A DNA stretch of 64,000 nucleotides from Jiangella gansuensis DSM 44835 (GTDB lineage: Bacteria; Actinomycetota; Actinomycetes; Jiangellales; Jiangellaceae). The DNA is taken from contig NZ_KI911782.1 of the NCBI RefSeq assembly GCF_000515395.1, positions 3,656,606 through 3,720,605 of the forward strand, in the 5' to 3' direction. The position numbers and the translations under genes were made by a program. Below, in pieces: positions 34,825 to 42,260 of the stretch. Position 1 is the stretch's first letter; each line of letters opens with the position of its first letter. The notes under the pieces are model-generated. The model had not been told where the DNA came from. It worked only from the letters and a program-made list of their open reading frames with translations, and did no database searches.

Positions 34825-35673
34825 ATGAGAGTCGTCGACGCGCATCAGCACTTCTGGGACCTCGAGGCGGTCGCCTACCCGTGGCTCACGCCCGCCGACG
34901 GCCCCATCCACCGCACCTTCGACTGGCCCGACCTGGAACCCGAGCTGACCGCCGCCGGGGTCGACGCCACCGTCCTGGTGCAGGCGGCCAACTCCGTCGA
35001 GGACACCGAGGCGATGCTGGCCCAGGCCGACCGGCACCCCGAGGTCGCGGGCGTCGTCGGCTGGGCCGACCTCACCGACACCGCCGCCGCGGCGGCGGTG
35101 CTCGACCGGTTCGCCGCCGACCCCCGGTTCGTCGGCATCCGGCACCTCATCCACGACGAGCCCGACCCGGACTGGCTGCTGCAGGACGCCGTGCTCGACA
35201 ACCTGGGGCTGCTGGCCGAGCGTGACCTGAGCTTCGACGTCGTGGCCGTCCTGCCGCGGCACCTTGGGCACGTCCCCACGCTGGCCGAGCGCCACCCCGG
35301 CCTTCGGCTGGTCATCGACCACCTGGCCAAACCGCCGATCCGGGAGCGCGGCTGGGAACCGTGGGCGTCGCTGCTGCGCCGCGCCGCGGAGTACCCGAAC
35401 GTCCATGCGAAGGTCTCGGGCCTGAACACGGCGGCGGACTGGGGGACCTGGAGCACCGCGGACCTCGCCCCCTACGTGGAGCACGCCGTCGACGTGTTCG
35501 GCCCCGGCCGGCTGATGTACGGCGGCGACTGGCCGGTCAGCATCCTGGCCGGCGGCTACCAGCCGGTGTGGCGGGCGACGCTCGAGCTGCTGGCGCCGCT
35601 GCCCGACGCCGACCGCGCCCGCGTGCTCGGCGGGACGGCCGCGGAGTTCTACCGCCTTCCGGAGGTGTCGTGA
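34825..35673 (+). CDS. Amidohydrolase-family lactonase (L-fuconolactonase/L-rhamnono-lactonase-like)
   Basis: 282 residues of the COG3618 type: MRVVDAHQHFWD (HxH metal motif, 6-8) at the N-terminus, GIRHLIHDEPDPDWL (about 109), LVIDHLAKPPI (His about 171), VHAKVSGL and YGGDWPVS (catalytic Asp about 235). Characterised relatives hydrolyse sugar-acid lactones such as L-fucono-1,5-lactone. ATG 34825 follows CAGGAGG. Its stop shares a base with the next ATG. This is the strongest hint that the pathway oxidises a sugar to its lactone. Confidence 0.85.
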   Translation: MRVVDAHQHFWDLEAVAYPWLTPADGPIHRTFDWPDLEPELTAAGVDATVLVQAANSVEDTEAMLAQADRHPEVAGVVGWADLTDTAAAAAVLDRFAADPRFVGIRHLIHDEPDPDWLLQDAVLDNLGLLAERDLSFDVVAVLPRHLGHVPTLAERHPGLRLVIDHLAKPPIRERGWEPWASLLRRAAEYPNVHAKVSGLNTAADWGTWSTADLAPYVEHAVDVFGPGRLMYGGDWPVSILAGGYQPVWRATLELLAPLPDADRARVLGGTAAEFYRLPEVS

Positions 35674-36746
35674 TGCTCGACGTGCTGCGCCCGATCGCGG
35701 CCGAGTGCGACCTGACCGTCCCCGCCGAGCACCGGTTGCCCGTCGCCGTCGTCGGCGCGGGCTCCATCGTCGACGTCGCCCACCTGCCGGCGTACGCCGC
35801 CGCCGGCCTGGAGGTCCGGGGCATCTTCGACCTGGACACCGCCAAGGCCGCCGACGTGGCCGCGCGGCACGGGCTGCCGCGCGTCTACACGTCACTGGAG
35901 GACCTGCTCGCCGACGACGTGCCCGTCCTCGACATCGCCGTCGCACCGGCGGCCCAGCCGGAGGTCGCCGTCCAGGCGCTGGAAGCCGGCAAGCACCTGC
36001 TCTGCCAGAAGCCCTTCGCCCTGGAGATGGCCGACGCCGAGAAGGTGGTGGCGCTCGCCGCCGACCGTGGCCGCGTCGTCACCGTCAACCAGCAGATGCG
36101 CTATGAGGAAGGCATCGCGGCCGCGCGAGCCATGGTGCGGCAGGGCTGGATCGGCGAGCCGGTGGCCATGACCATCACCGTCGACATCGCCACCGACTTC
36201 TCCGGCTGGGGCTGGCTGTATCGCAGCGACCGGCTGGACTACTGGTACCACTCGATCCATTACCTGGACGCGGTGCGCTCGGTCCTCGGCGATCCGGCGA
36301 CGGTGTACGCCGCGGCCGGCCGCACCCCCGGTCAGGGGCCGGCCGGTGAGACGCGCACCATCAGCACGCTGACGTACCCGTCGGGGGCCCACGCCATGGT
36401 GTTCGTCAACCACGAGAACCGCGCCGGCGACACCGTCGCGCAGTTCCGCATCGACGGGTCGGAAGGCGCCGTCCGCGGCACGATCGGGCTGCTCTACGAC
36501 TACCCGCACGGCCGTCCCGACACCCTCGAGGTGAGCAGCCGGAGGTTGCCGACCGACGGCTGGCTGTCCTACCCCGTCACGTCGCGCTGGCTGCCCGACG
36601 CGGTTGCCGGCCCGATGCGCGCGCTGCTCGCCGAGGTGGCCACCGGGAGAGAGGCACCGACGTCGGGCCGCGACAACCTCGCGACGCTTCGGCTGGTCCA
36701 TGCGCTGTACCGCAGCGTCGACACCGGGCAGGTGCAGGCACCATGA
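35673..36746 (+). CDS. Gfo/Idh/MocA-family oxidoreductase
   Basis: 357 residues. Rossmann fold PVAVVGAGSIVDVAHLPAYAAAG (GxGxx, about 25-45), the EKP-like motif GKHLLCQKPFALEMADAEKVV (Lys about 112; Glu of EKP replaced by Gln) and a C-terminal alpha/beta substrate domain with WYHSIHYLDAVRSVLG (catalytic His). NAD(P)-dependent sugar or inositol dehydrogenase family; it may perform the initial sugar oxidation feeding the lactonase. ATG 35673 (or GTG 35670) overlaps the lactonase stop; its stop overlaps lacI by 4 bp. Confidence 0.88.
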   Translation: MLDVLRPIAAECDLTVPAEHRLPVAVVGAGSIVDVAHLPAYAAAGLEVRGIFDLDTAKAADVAARHGLPRVYTSLEDLLADDVPVLDIAVAPAAQPEVAVQALEAGKHLLCQKPFALEMADAEKVVALAADRGRVVTVNQQMRYEEGIAAARAMVRQGWIGEPVAMTITVDIATDFSGWGWLYRSDRLDYWYHSIHYLDAVRSVLGDPATVYAAAGRTPGQGPAGETRTISTLTYPSGAHAMVFVNHENRAGDTVAQFRIDGSEGAVRGTIGLLYDYPHGRPDTLEVSSRRLPTDGWLSYPVTSRWLPDAVAGPMRALLAEVATGREAPTSGRDNLATLRLVHALYRSVDTGQVQAP

Positions 36747-37774
36747 CGACCGGCACTCCAGGTGCGCGTCGCACCACACTCGCCGACGTCGCGGCGCGCG
36801 CCGGCGTCGACCGGTCGGTCATCTCCCGGGTGCTCAGCGGTGACCCGCGGCTGCTGATCCGCGAGGAGACCCGGCGGCGCGTCCTGGACGCCGTGCGCGA
36901 CCTCGGGTACCGGCCGAACGTCGCCGCGCGCACGCTGCGCACGCGGCGGACCGGCACGCTGGGCCTGCTCATCCCCGACTACGCGAACCCCGTGTACGCG
37001 GAGATCATCAAGGGTGCCGAGGCAGCGGCCGCCGAGCGCGACTGTGTGCTGCTCACCGGCAGCGCCGACGCGGCGACCGAACTGGACTCCTACCTCGACC
37101 TGCTCGGCCAGGGCAGGGTCGACGGACTGTTGCTGGCCGGTGAGCTGACCTCGAAGGCGGTTCTCGACGGCCTGACCGCCGACGGTCTGCCATGGCTGCT
37201 GGTCAACCGGACCATGCGTGGCGAGGCCAGGCATGTGGTGCTCGACGACGAGCGCGCCGCCGCCCTGGCGGTCGAGCACCTCGCCGGCCTGGGGCATACC
37301 GACATCGCCCATCTGGCCGGCCCGAGCGGTGCGGACACGGCCCGGCGGCGCCACCGCGGCTACCAGGCCGCGATGCGGGCGCACGGCCTGGACGTACAGC
37401 CGAGCTGGACCACCCGCGGCGACTACACCGCCGACGGCGGGTTCCGGGCCATGATCGAGATCCTCGAGGCGCCGGGGCGGCCGACGGCGGTCTTCGTGGC
37501 CAACCTCGCATCGGCCATCGGCGCCCTGCACGCGCTGCGCTCCCGCGGCGTGGCGGCACCGGACCTGATGTCGGTGGTCGCCGTCCACGACCTGCCGCTG
37601 GCGGAGCATCTCTCGCCGGCGCTCACCACCGTGCGCATGCCGCTGCGCGAGCTCGGCCAGCGCGGCGTCGAGCTGCTGGCCGAGGTCGGGCCGGACGCGA
37701 CGGTGCGCGAGGTCGTCACCGGCCCGATGGAGGTCGTGCCCCGTGAGTCCACGGCACCGCCGCGGGCCCGATGA
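36743..37774 (+). CDS. LacI-family transcriptional regulator of the cluster
   Basis: 343 residues with N-terminal LacI helix-turn-helix and hinge (TTLADVAARAGVDRSVISRVLSGDP, LGYRPNVAARTLRTRRT) and a periplasmic-binding-like effector domain (LGLLIPDYANPVYAEIIKGAEAAA, HLAGPSGADTARRRHRGY). The gene is inside the operon it should control. Three CG-centred palindromes in the same region (26257, 30381, 38673) are its probable operators; the inducer would be the imported sugar or a pathway intermediate. Confidence 0.92.
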   Translation: MTTGTPGARRTTLADVAARAGVDRSVISRVLSGDPRLLIREETRRRVLDAVRDLGYRPNVAARTLRTRRTGTLGLLIPDYANPVYAEIIKGAEAAAAERDCVLLTGSADAATELDSYLDLLGQGRVDGLLLAGELTSKAVLDGLTADGLPWLLVNRTMRGEARHVVLDDERAAALAVEHLAGLGHTDIAHLAGPSGADTARRRHRGYQAAMRAHGLDVQPSWTTRGDYTADGGFRAMIEILEAPGRPTAVFVANLASAIGALHALRSRGVAAPDLMSVVAVHDLPLAEHLSPALTTVRMPLRELGQRGVELLAEVGPDATVREVVTGPMEVVPRESTAPPRAR

Positions 37775-37826
37775 CCGCCCTGATGCCCACCCCGCCCACG
37801 TGGCCCGCCAGCTGGCAGGAGACTCC

Positions 37827-38612
37827 ATGAGCCGACGACCGCCCGGTGTGCTCTACCGCACCGACATCGATCCGCCCGCCTCGGTGCCGCCGACGCCGGT
37901 CGTGGCGCGCGGCGCCGCGCACCTGGGCATCGACCTCGCCACCGTCCGCGGCGGCGGAGTCGGCGGACGGGTCCGGCTGGCGGACCTGACCGCCGCGGCG
38001 CCGAGTGCCGGAGGTCCCGCGGCGCCCGCCCGGGCGGTGGCCGTCGCCGAAGCCGACGTGACCGGGCTGCTCGCGCGGCAGCTCGTTCCCGGCGAGCTGC
38101 CGGCCAGGGTCGCCGCGGCGGTCCTGCTGGCAGCGGACGGCGCCGGCCTGCCCGCCGGGCTGAGCGTGACCGTGCCGGACGGCGGCGGAGCCCTGGCCGC
38201 GGTCCCGGTGCCGAACGCCACCGAGCTGTCGGTGGCCGGGCTGGCCCGGGCCATGGCGCACGCGCGGTCCGAGCCGGGCGTGCCGGAGCAGGAGCGCACC
38301 GGGCCGGCGCGTTCCGTCCTGGAAGGGGCCGGGCTGGTTGTTCACGACGACGCCGGCGACGGACTGCTGCTCGAGCTGCCGGTGGTCGAACCGGCGCCGG
38401 CGCTGCTGATCGCGATCGGCGCGCCGCGGCGGCAGGTCGTGCCGGACACCGCCGGCGGTCTGGCGCTGTCGGTGCGGTGGTTCGTCCAGCTGGCGGCCGT
38501 CAGCGATCCGGCCCGGCTACGGCGCGGTCCGGCGACAGCCCTTCTGCGCGCGGCGATCGCGGCCGTCGAGGACGAGACCGGCGCCGGTTCGGTCGCGTCG
38601 CCTGGCCGCTAG
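37827..38612 (+). CDS. E2-like protein with peripheral-subunit-binding domain but no lipoyl domain
   Basis: 261 residues. Residues about 22-57 (VPPTPVVARGAAHLGIDLATVRGGGVGGRVRLADL) are a clear E1/E3-binding (PSBD) domain as in 2-oxo-acid dehydrogenase E2 proteins. The remainder vaguely follows the E2 acyltransferase fold (LSVAGLARAMAHAR, APALLIAIGAPRRQVV), but it lacks the N-terminal lipoyl domain and the catalytic HxxxDG: its end reads LSVRWFVQLAAVSDPARLRRGPATALLRAA. It probably binds the E1 enzyme as a structural or regulatory subunit rather than transferring acyl groups. ATG 37827 follows GGCAGGAG. Confidence 0.7.
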   Translation: MSRRPPGVLYRTDIDPPASVPPTPVVARGAAHLGIDLATVRGGGVGGRVRLADLTAAAPSAGGPAAPARAVAVAEADVTGLLARQLVPGELPARVAAAVLLAADGAGLPAGLSVTVPDGGGALAAVPVPNATELSVAGLARAMAHARSEPGVPEQERTGPARSVLEGAGLVVHDDAGDGLLLELPVVEPAPALLIAIGAPRRQVVPDTAGGLALSVRWFVQLAAVSDPARLRRGPATALLRAAIAAVEDETGAGSVASPGR

Positions 38613-38672
38613 CGCACCCACATCCATCCAGTCCAGCGGGGGACGAGTCGGCGGGGGACAGTCCGAGCACGA

Positions 38673-38688
38673 AGTCAATCGATTGTCT
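38673..38688. promoter_or_regulatory. LacI-type operator upstream of the secreted glycosidase gene
   Basis: AGTCAATCGATTGTCT differs from a perfect palindrome at one symmetric position pair and shares TCAATCGATTG with the site at 30381. It abuts the TGGAGG ribosome binding site of the next gene, so binding would block transcription through the leader. Confidence 0.62.
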
Positions 38689-38698
38689 GGAGGCAAAG

Positions 38699-41600
38699 AT
38701 GCACAGACGTCTACTCAGAGCGGCGCTCACCGGGGTGTTGGCCGCGGGATTGTCGTCTCTCGTGGCGCCGGTGCCGGCGGGTTCCGCGGATGCCGCACCG
38801 GCGCGGTCGGGCCGCCCGGTGACGGCGTGGCAGGACGGAGCCCTGCAGGTCGATGCCGAGGGCCTGGTCTCCCGGTCCGACCTGATCCTGGAACAGGCCC
38901 CCTGGCGCGATTTCGAGAGCATGCCGCTGGGCAACGGCCACCTCGGTGCGGCGGTGTGGGCGGAGCACGGCTTCACCGCGCAGCTGAACCGCAACGACAC
39001 CTTCCCGGACCTGAAGTCCGCCGGCCAACTGGTGATCCCTGGGCTGTTCGACCTGTCGTCGGCCGACGACTACAGCGGCCGGCTCGACATGTACGACGCG
39101 CAGCTGCGCCAGTCCGGCGGCGGCCTCGATGCCACCAGCTACGTTCGGGCCGACGCCGACCAGTTCGTCGTCGAGGTCACCGGCGCCGACCCGGACGAGG
39201 CCCAGACGGTGGAGCTGCGGCTGTGGGAGGACCGCGCGCCGGCGACGTATGCCGACGGGAGCGTCGTCGCCCTGGCCGAGACGTTCACCGACGAGCAGTC
39301 CGGCATCACCACCGGCGCAGTGGCCGCGGTGACGGCCGTGGCGCGAGACGTGATCGCCGAGGTGGTCGACGACGTGACGGTCCGGCTGACCTTCCGGCCG
39401 GCCGAGGACGGGTCGTTCCGCGTGGTGGTCGGTGTTCCCGCCTACACCGGCGGTGACGTGGCCGCCGCGGCCGCGGACGCCCTGGCCGGTGCGGACGCCG
39501 GCGGCTTCGAGGCCAGCCACCTGGGCTGGTGGTCGGACTTCTGGGCCGGTGTGGCGCCGATGCGGGTGAGCTCGCCCGACGGCGTCGGGGAGTACATGGA
39601 GAACCTGCGGGTCCAACAGCTCTACACCACCGCGGCCACCCAGCGCGCCGAGGTGCCCACGGGCCAGGCCGGCGCGGCGAACATGCTGTACCCGTTCGAG
39701 GACCGGATGATCTCGCCGGACTTCTACTTCCACTTCAACCTGCGTCAACAGGTGTTCGCCAACTTCGGTGCCGGCACGGCCGAGTTCAACGACGCCTACC
39801 TCAGCCTGTACATCGACCGGCTGCCGCAGATGCTCGACTGGACCCGGGAGAACTGGCCCGGCACGGAGGGCGTCTGCGTGTCGGAGCTGCTGCGCTTCGA
39901 CGGCAGCGGCGGCGCCTGCGACGGCACGATCGGGCCGGCGTTCCTCAACCGGGTCATCTCCACCGGACCCGAGGTGGCCCACGACATCTGGAAGCAGTAC
40001 CTCTACACCGGCGACGAGGCGATCCTCGAGGAGGGTTACCCGCTGATGCGTGAGGTGGTGCGCTTCTACCTGTCGCTGCTGGAGGAAGGCGACGACGGGC
40101 GCGTCCACCTGCACAACATCAACTCGCTGGAGACCCAGTGGGACACCACCGATCCCACTCCGGACGTCGCGGCGATGAAGGTGATGTTCCCGATCGTGGC
40201 CGACCTGGCCGACCAGAACGGCGACGCCGACCTCGCGGCCGAGCTGCGGGCGACCATCCCGAAGCTGCCCGAGTTCCGCACCGTCACCAGGAACGGTGTC
40301 GAGGTGATGGCGTGGTCCGCCACCGACGAGTCGGCGAAGAACACCCAGAACGTCGACCTCGAACCGCTGATGCCGTGGAACCTGTTCGGCATCGACTCGC
40401 AGCTGATGCGCGACACGTTCCACCAGCGGGTCTTCCCGCTGACCCGTGAGTGGGACGAGAGCCCGATCTGGGCGGCGCGGCTCGGCCTGCCCGACGACAT
40501 GGTGCGGCTGCTGATCGAGGGCACCGTCGACCTGCAGAAGTTCCCGAACGGCTTCACCGGGCACGGCAAGAATGACGACCCAGCGTCGATCAACAACTAC
40601 TACAGCTCGTGGAGTGCGGTCGTCGCCAGCTCGCTGCAGGAAGCCCTGGTGCAGGCGCACGAGGGCGTGGTGCGGATCGCGCCGTCGTGGGTCGACGGCT
40701 GGGACGTCGATGGGACGGTGGTGATACCCGGCGGGCACCGGGTGAGCACGCAGGTGCGCGACGGCGTACCGAACCACGTCGGCGTCGTGGCCGGCTCGGA
40801 CGACACGCTGCGCATCGCCAACCCGTGGCCGGGCGAGCGAATCCGCGTGGTCGACGGCGCGGAGCCGGGCGGCGCCATCGTCCGGCCCACCGACGCCGGC
40901 GAGATCGAGCTGGCGGTCGAGGACGGGGCGAGCTACCTGATCGAGCGGGTGGGCGCCCCGCTGCGGTCGTTCGAGTTCGAGCCGGTCGACGGCGAGCCGG
41001 CCGCCGAAGCGCGGCACCTGGGTGAGCAGACCCTCGGTGTCGAGTCCAGCACGCCGGAGATCCGCAGCGACGTCGTCGATGTGGTGGCGCCGGCACATCT
41101 GGACCAGCTGGTTCGCGCCCGGGAGGGCGTCGACCACCTGCTGGAGAGCAGTGACGTCCTCACCGGCCTGCCGGACGTCCTCGACGGCACGGCGATGGTG
41201 CGCGGCGCGCCGGACGACGCCGAGGACGCCGGCCCGGCCGACTACCTGACCCTCGACCTCAGCCGCCCGGCGGATGTCTACGTGGCGTTCGACCAGCGCG
41301 GCGACGGGACGTGGTGGCCGGACTGGCTGGAGGAGCAGGGATTCACCAGGACCGACCTGACGATCGGCACGGACGAGTTCCTCGAGAGTGTAGAGCTGGA
41401 GCCCGATGGCCGGATGCGCGCGTCCGGGTCCGGCGTGACGCTGATCGAGGGTGGCTCCGACTGGGGCGATCAGGTCCTCGATGTGGCATTGCAGCAGGTG
41501 CAGGTCGGCACCGGAGTGGTGTTCCGGGCCCAGGACTCCCGCAACGGCTACGTGTGGCAGATCGGCGGCGCTCTAGGGAGCGACGGCGGCCTGGGCCAGC

Positions 41601-42049
41601 TGCAGATGTACCGGATGGTCGACGGTTCCATGACGCGGATCGGGCAGATCAACCCGCTCCCGCCGGGTGCGGCCAACGAGTACGACCTGCGGATCGAGGC
41701 GATCGGCGACCGCATCCGCACCTTCATCGACGGCGAGCTCGTCGACGACCGGCGCGACGACACGTTCGCGGCGGGGCGGGCCGGGATCCGGATGGCCGGC
41801 AGCGAGGTCGGTGAGTTCGACCGGTACACCGTGAGCACCCCGGAGGGGGAGACGTTGTTCGACGACGACTTCTCCGGCGACCTCTCGGCCTGGGACATCC
41901 CGGCGGATCGCGAGAACGTGCCGCTGGTGGTGTGGAAGAAGCAGCTGCCGGCCGGTCGGGTCTCGTTCGGCCCGAACTCGGGCATCGACGGCGAAGGCGA
42001 GGCGCCCTACGTGACCTTCGTCGACGAGTCGGTGCCGGTGGAGGAGTAG
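38699..42049 (+). CDS. Secreted GH95-like (alpha/alpha)6-barrel glycosidase with C-terminal LamG-type domain
   Basis: 1116 residues. Signal peptide (RRLLRAALTGVLAAGLSSLV). GH95-style N-terminal domain with SMPLGNGHLGAAVW (about 73-86), a helical barrel (about 290-720) containing FYFHFNLRQQVFANFGAG (about 340) and DIWKQYLYTGDEAILEEGYPLMREVVRFYLSL, a beta-sheet end domain, and a LamG/jelly-roll-like domain (about 885-1045). Characterised GH95 enzymes release L-fucose or L-galactose, but the usual NIN-type catalytic stretch is not recognisable, so the substrate is open. Regulated with the importer through the LacI operator. Ends with a strong terminator. Confidence 0.68.
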   Translation: MHRRLLRAALTGVLAAGLSSLVAPVPAGSADAAPARSGRPVTAWQDGALQVDAEGLVSRSDLILEQAPWRDFESMPLGNGHLGAAVWAEHGFTAQLNRNDTFPDLKSAGQLVIPGLFDLSSADDYSGRLDMYDAQLRQSGGGLDATSYVRADADQFVVEVTGADPDEAQTVELRLWEDRAPATYADGSVVALAETFTDEQSGITTGAVAAVTAVARDVIAEVVDDVTVRLTFRPAEDGSFRVVVGVPAYTGGDVAAAAADALAGADAGGFEASHLGWWSDFWAGVAPMRVSSPDGVGEYMENLRVQQLYTTAATQRAEVPTGQAGAANMLYPFEDRMISPDFYFHFNLRQQVFANFGAGTAEFNDAYLSLYIDRLPQMLDWTRENWPGTEGVCVSELLRFDGSGGACDGTIGPAFLNRVISTGPEVAHDIWKQYLYTGDEAILEEGYPLMREVVRFYLSLLEEGDDGRVHLHNINSLETQWDTTDPTPDVAAMKVMFPIVADLADQNGDADLAAELRATIPKLPEFRTVTRNGVEVMAWSATDESAKNTQNVDLEPLMPWNLFGIDSQLMRDTFHQRVFPLTREWDESPIWAARLGLPDDMVRLLIEGTVDLQKFPNGFTGHGKNDDPASINNYYSSWSAVVASSLQEALVQAHEGVVRIAPSWVDGWDVDGTVVIPGGHRVSTQVRDGVPNHVGVVAGSDDTLRIANPWPGERIRVVDGAEPGGAIVRPTDAGEIELAVEDGASYLIERVGAPLRSFEFEPVDGEPAAEARHLGEQTLGVESSTPEIRSDVVDVVAPAHLDQLVRAREGVDHLLESSDVLTGLPDVLDGTAMVRGAPDDAEDAGPADYLTLDLSRPADVYVAFDQRGDGTWWPDWLEEQGFTRTDLTIGTDEFLESVELEPDGRMRASGSGVTLIEGGSDWGDQVLDVALQQVQVGTGVVFRAQDSRNGYVWQIGGALGSDGGLGQLQMYRMVDGSMTRIGQINPLPPGAANEYDLRIEAIGDRIRTFIDGELVDDRRDDTFAAGRAGIRMAGSEVGEFDRYTVSTPEGETLFDDDFSGDLSAWDIPADRENVPLVVWKKQLPAGRVSFGPNSGIDGEGEAPYVTFVDESVPVEE

Positions 42050-42060
42050 CCCGCGGTCGA

Positions 42061-42090
42061 CGGGGGCGCCGCAGTCCGGCGGCGCCCCCG
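42061..42090 (+). terminator. GC-rich hairpin after the GH95-like gene
   Basis: CGGGGGCGCCG (42061-42071) and CGGCGCCCCCG (42080-42090) form a perfect 11-bp stem with an 8-nt loop, 11 bp after the stop codon, marking the end of the LacI regulon. Confidence 0.8.
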
Positions 42091-42223
42091 TCGGCAACGT
42101 CGGGCACGTGGTCTTTCATGTCATCAGGACGGCATCCGTGCTGCTGGTGGATGGTGCGTCCCAGTGATCGGGCGAGCCATTGCCTGCTTTCGAAATATCC
42201 CGATAACGTCGTCGGAACGGTTC

Positions 42224-42235
42224 TAATACGTATTA
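42224..42235. promoter_or_regulatory. Operator-like palindrome TAATACGTATTA
   Basis: Perfect 12-bp AT-rich palindrome with central CG in an otherwise GC-rich 211-bp gap, 25 bp before the sialidase-like gene. Typical LacI/GntR-type site but different from the TCAATCGATTGA family, so a regulator outside the window is expected. Confidence 0.55.
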
Positions 42236-42260
42236 ATAGACGACGATGTCGGGAGGATCC

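Noticed and set aside
38711-41137. Minus-strand open frame of about 800 codons inside the GH95-like gene
   Set aside because: Antisense shadow with Val/Arg/Asp-rich composition, no ribosome binding site or family motif.
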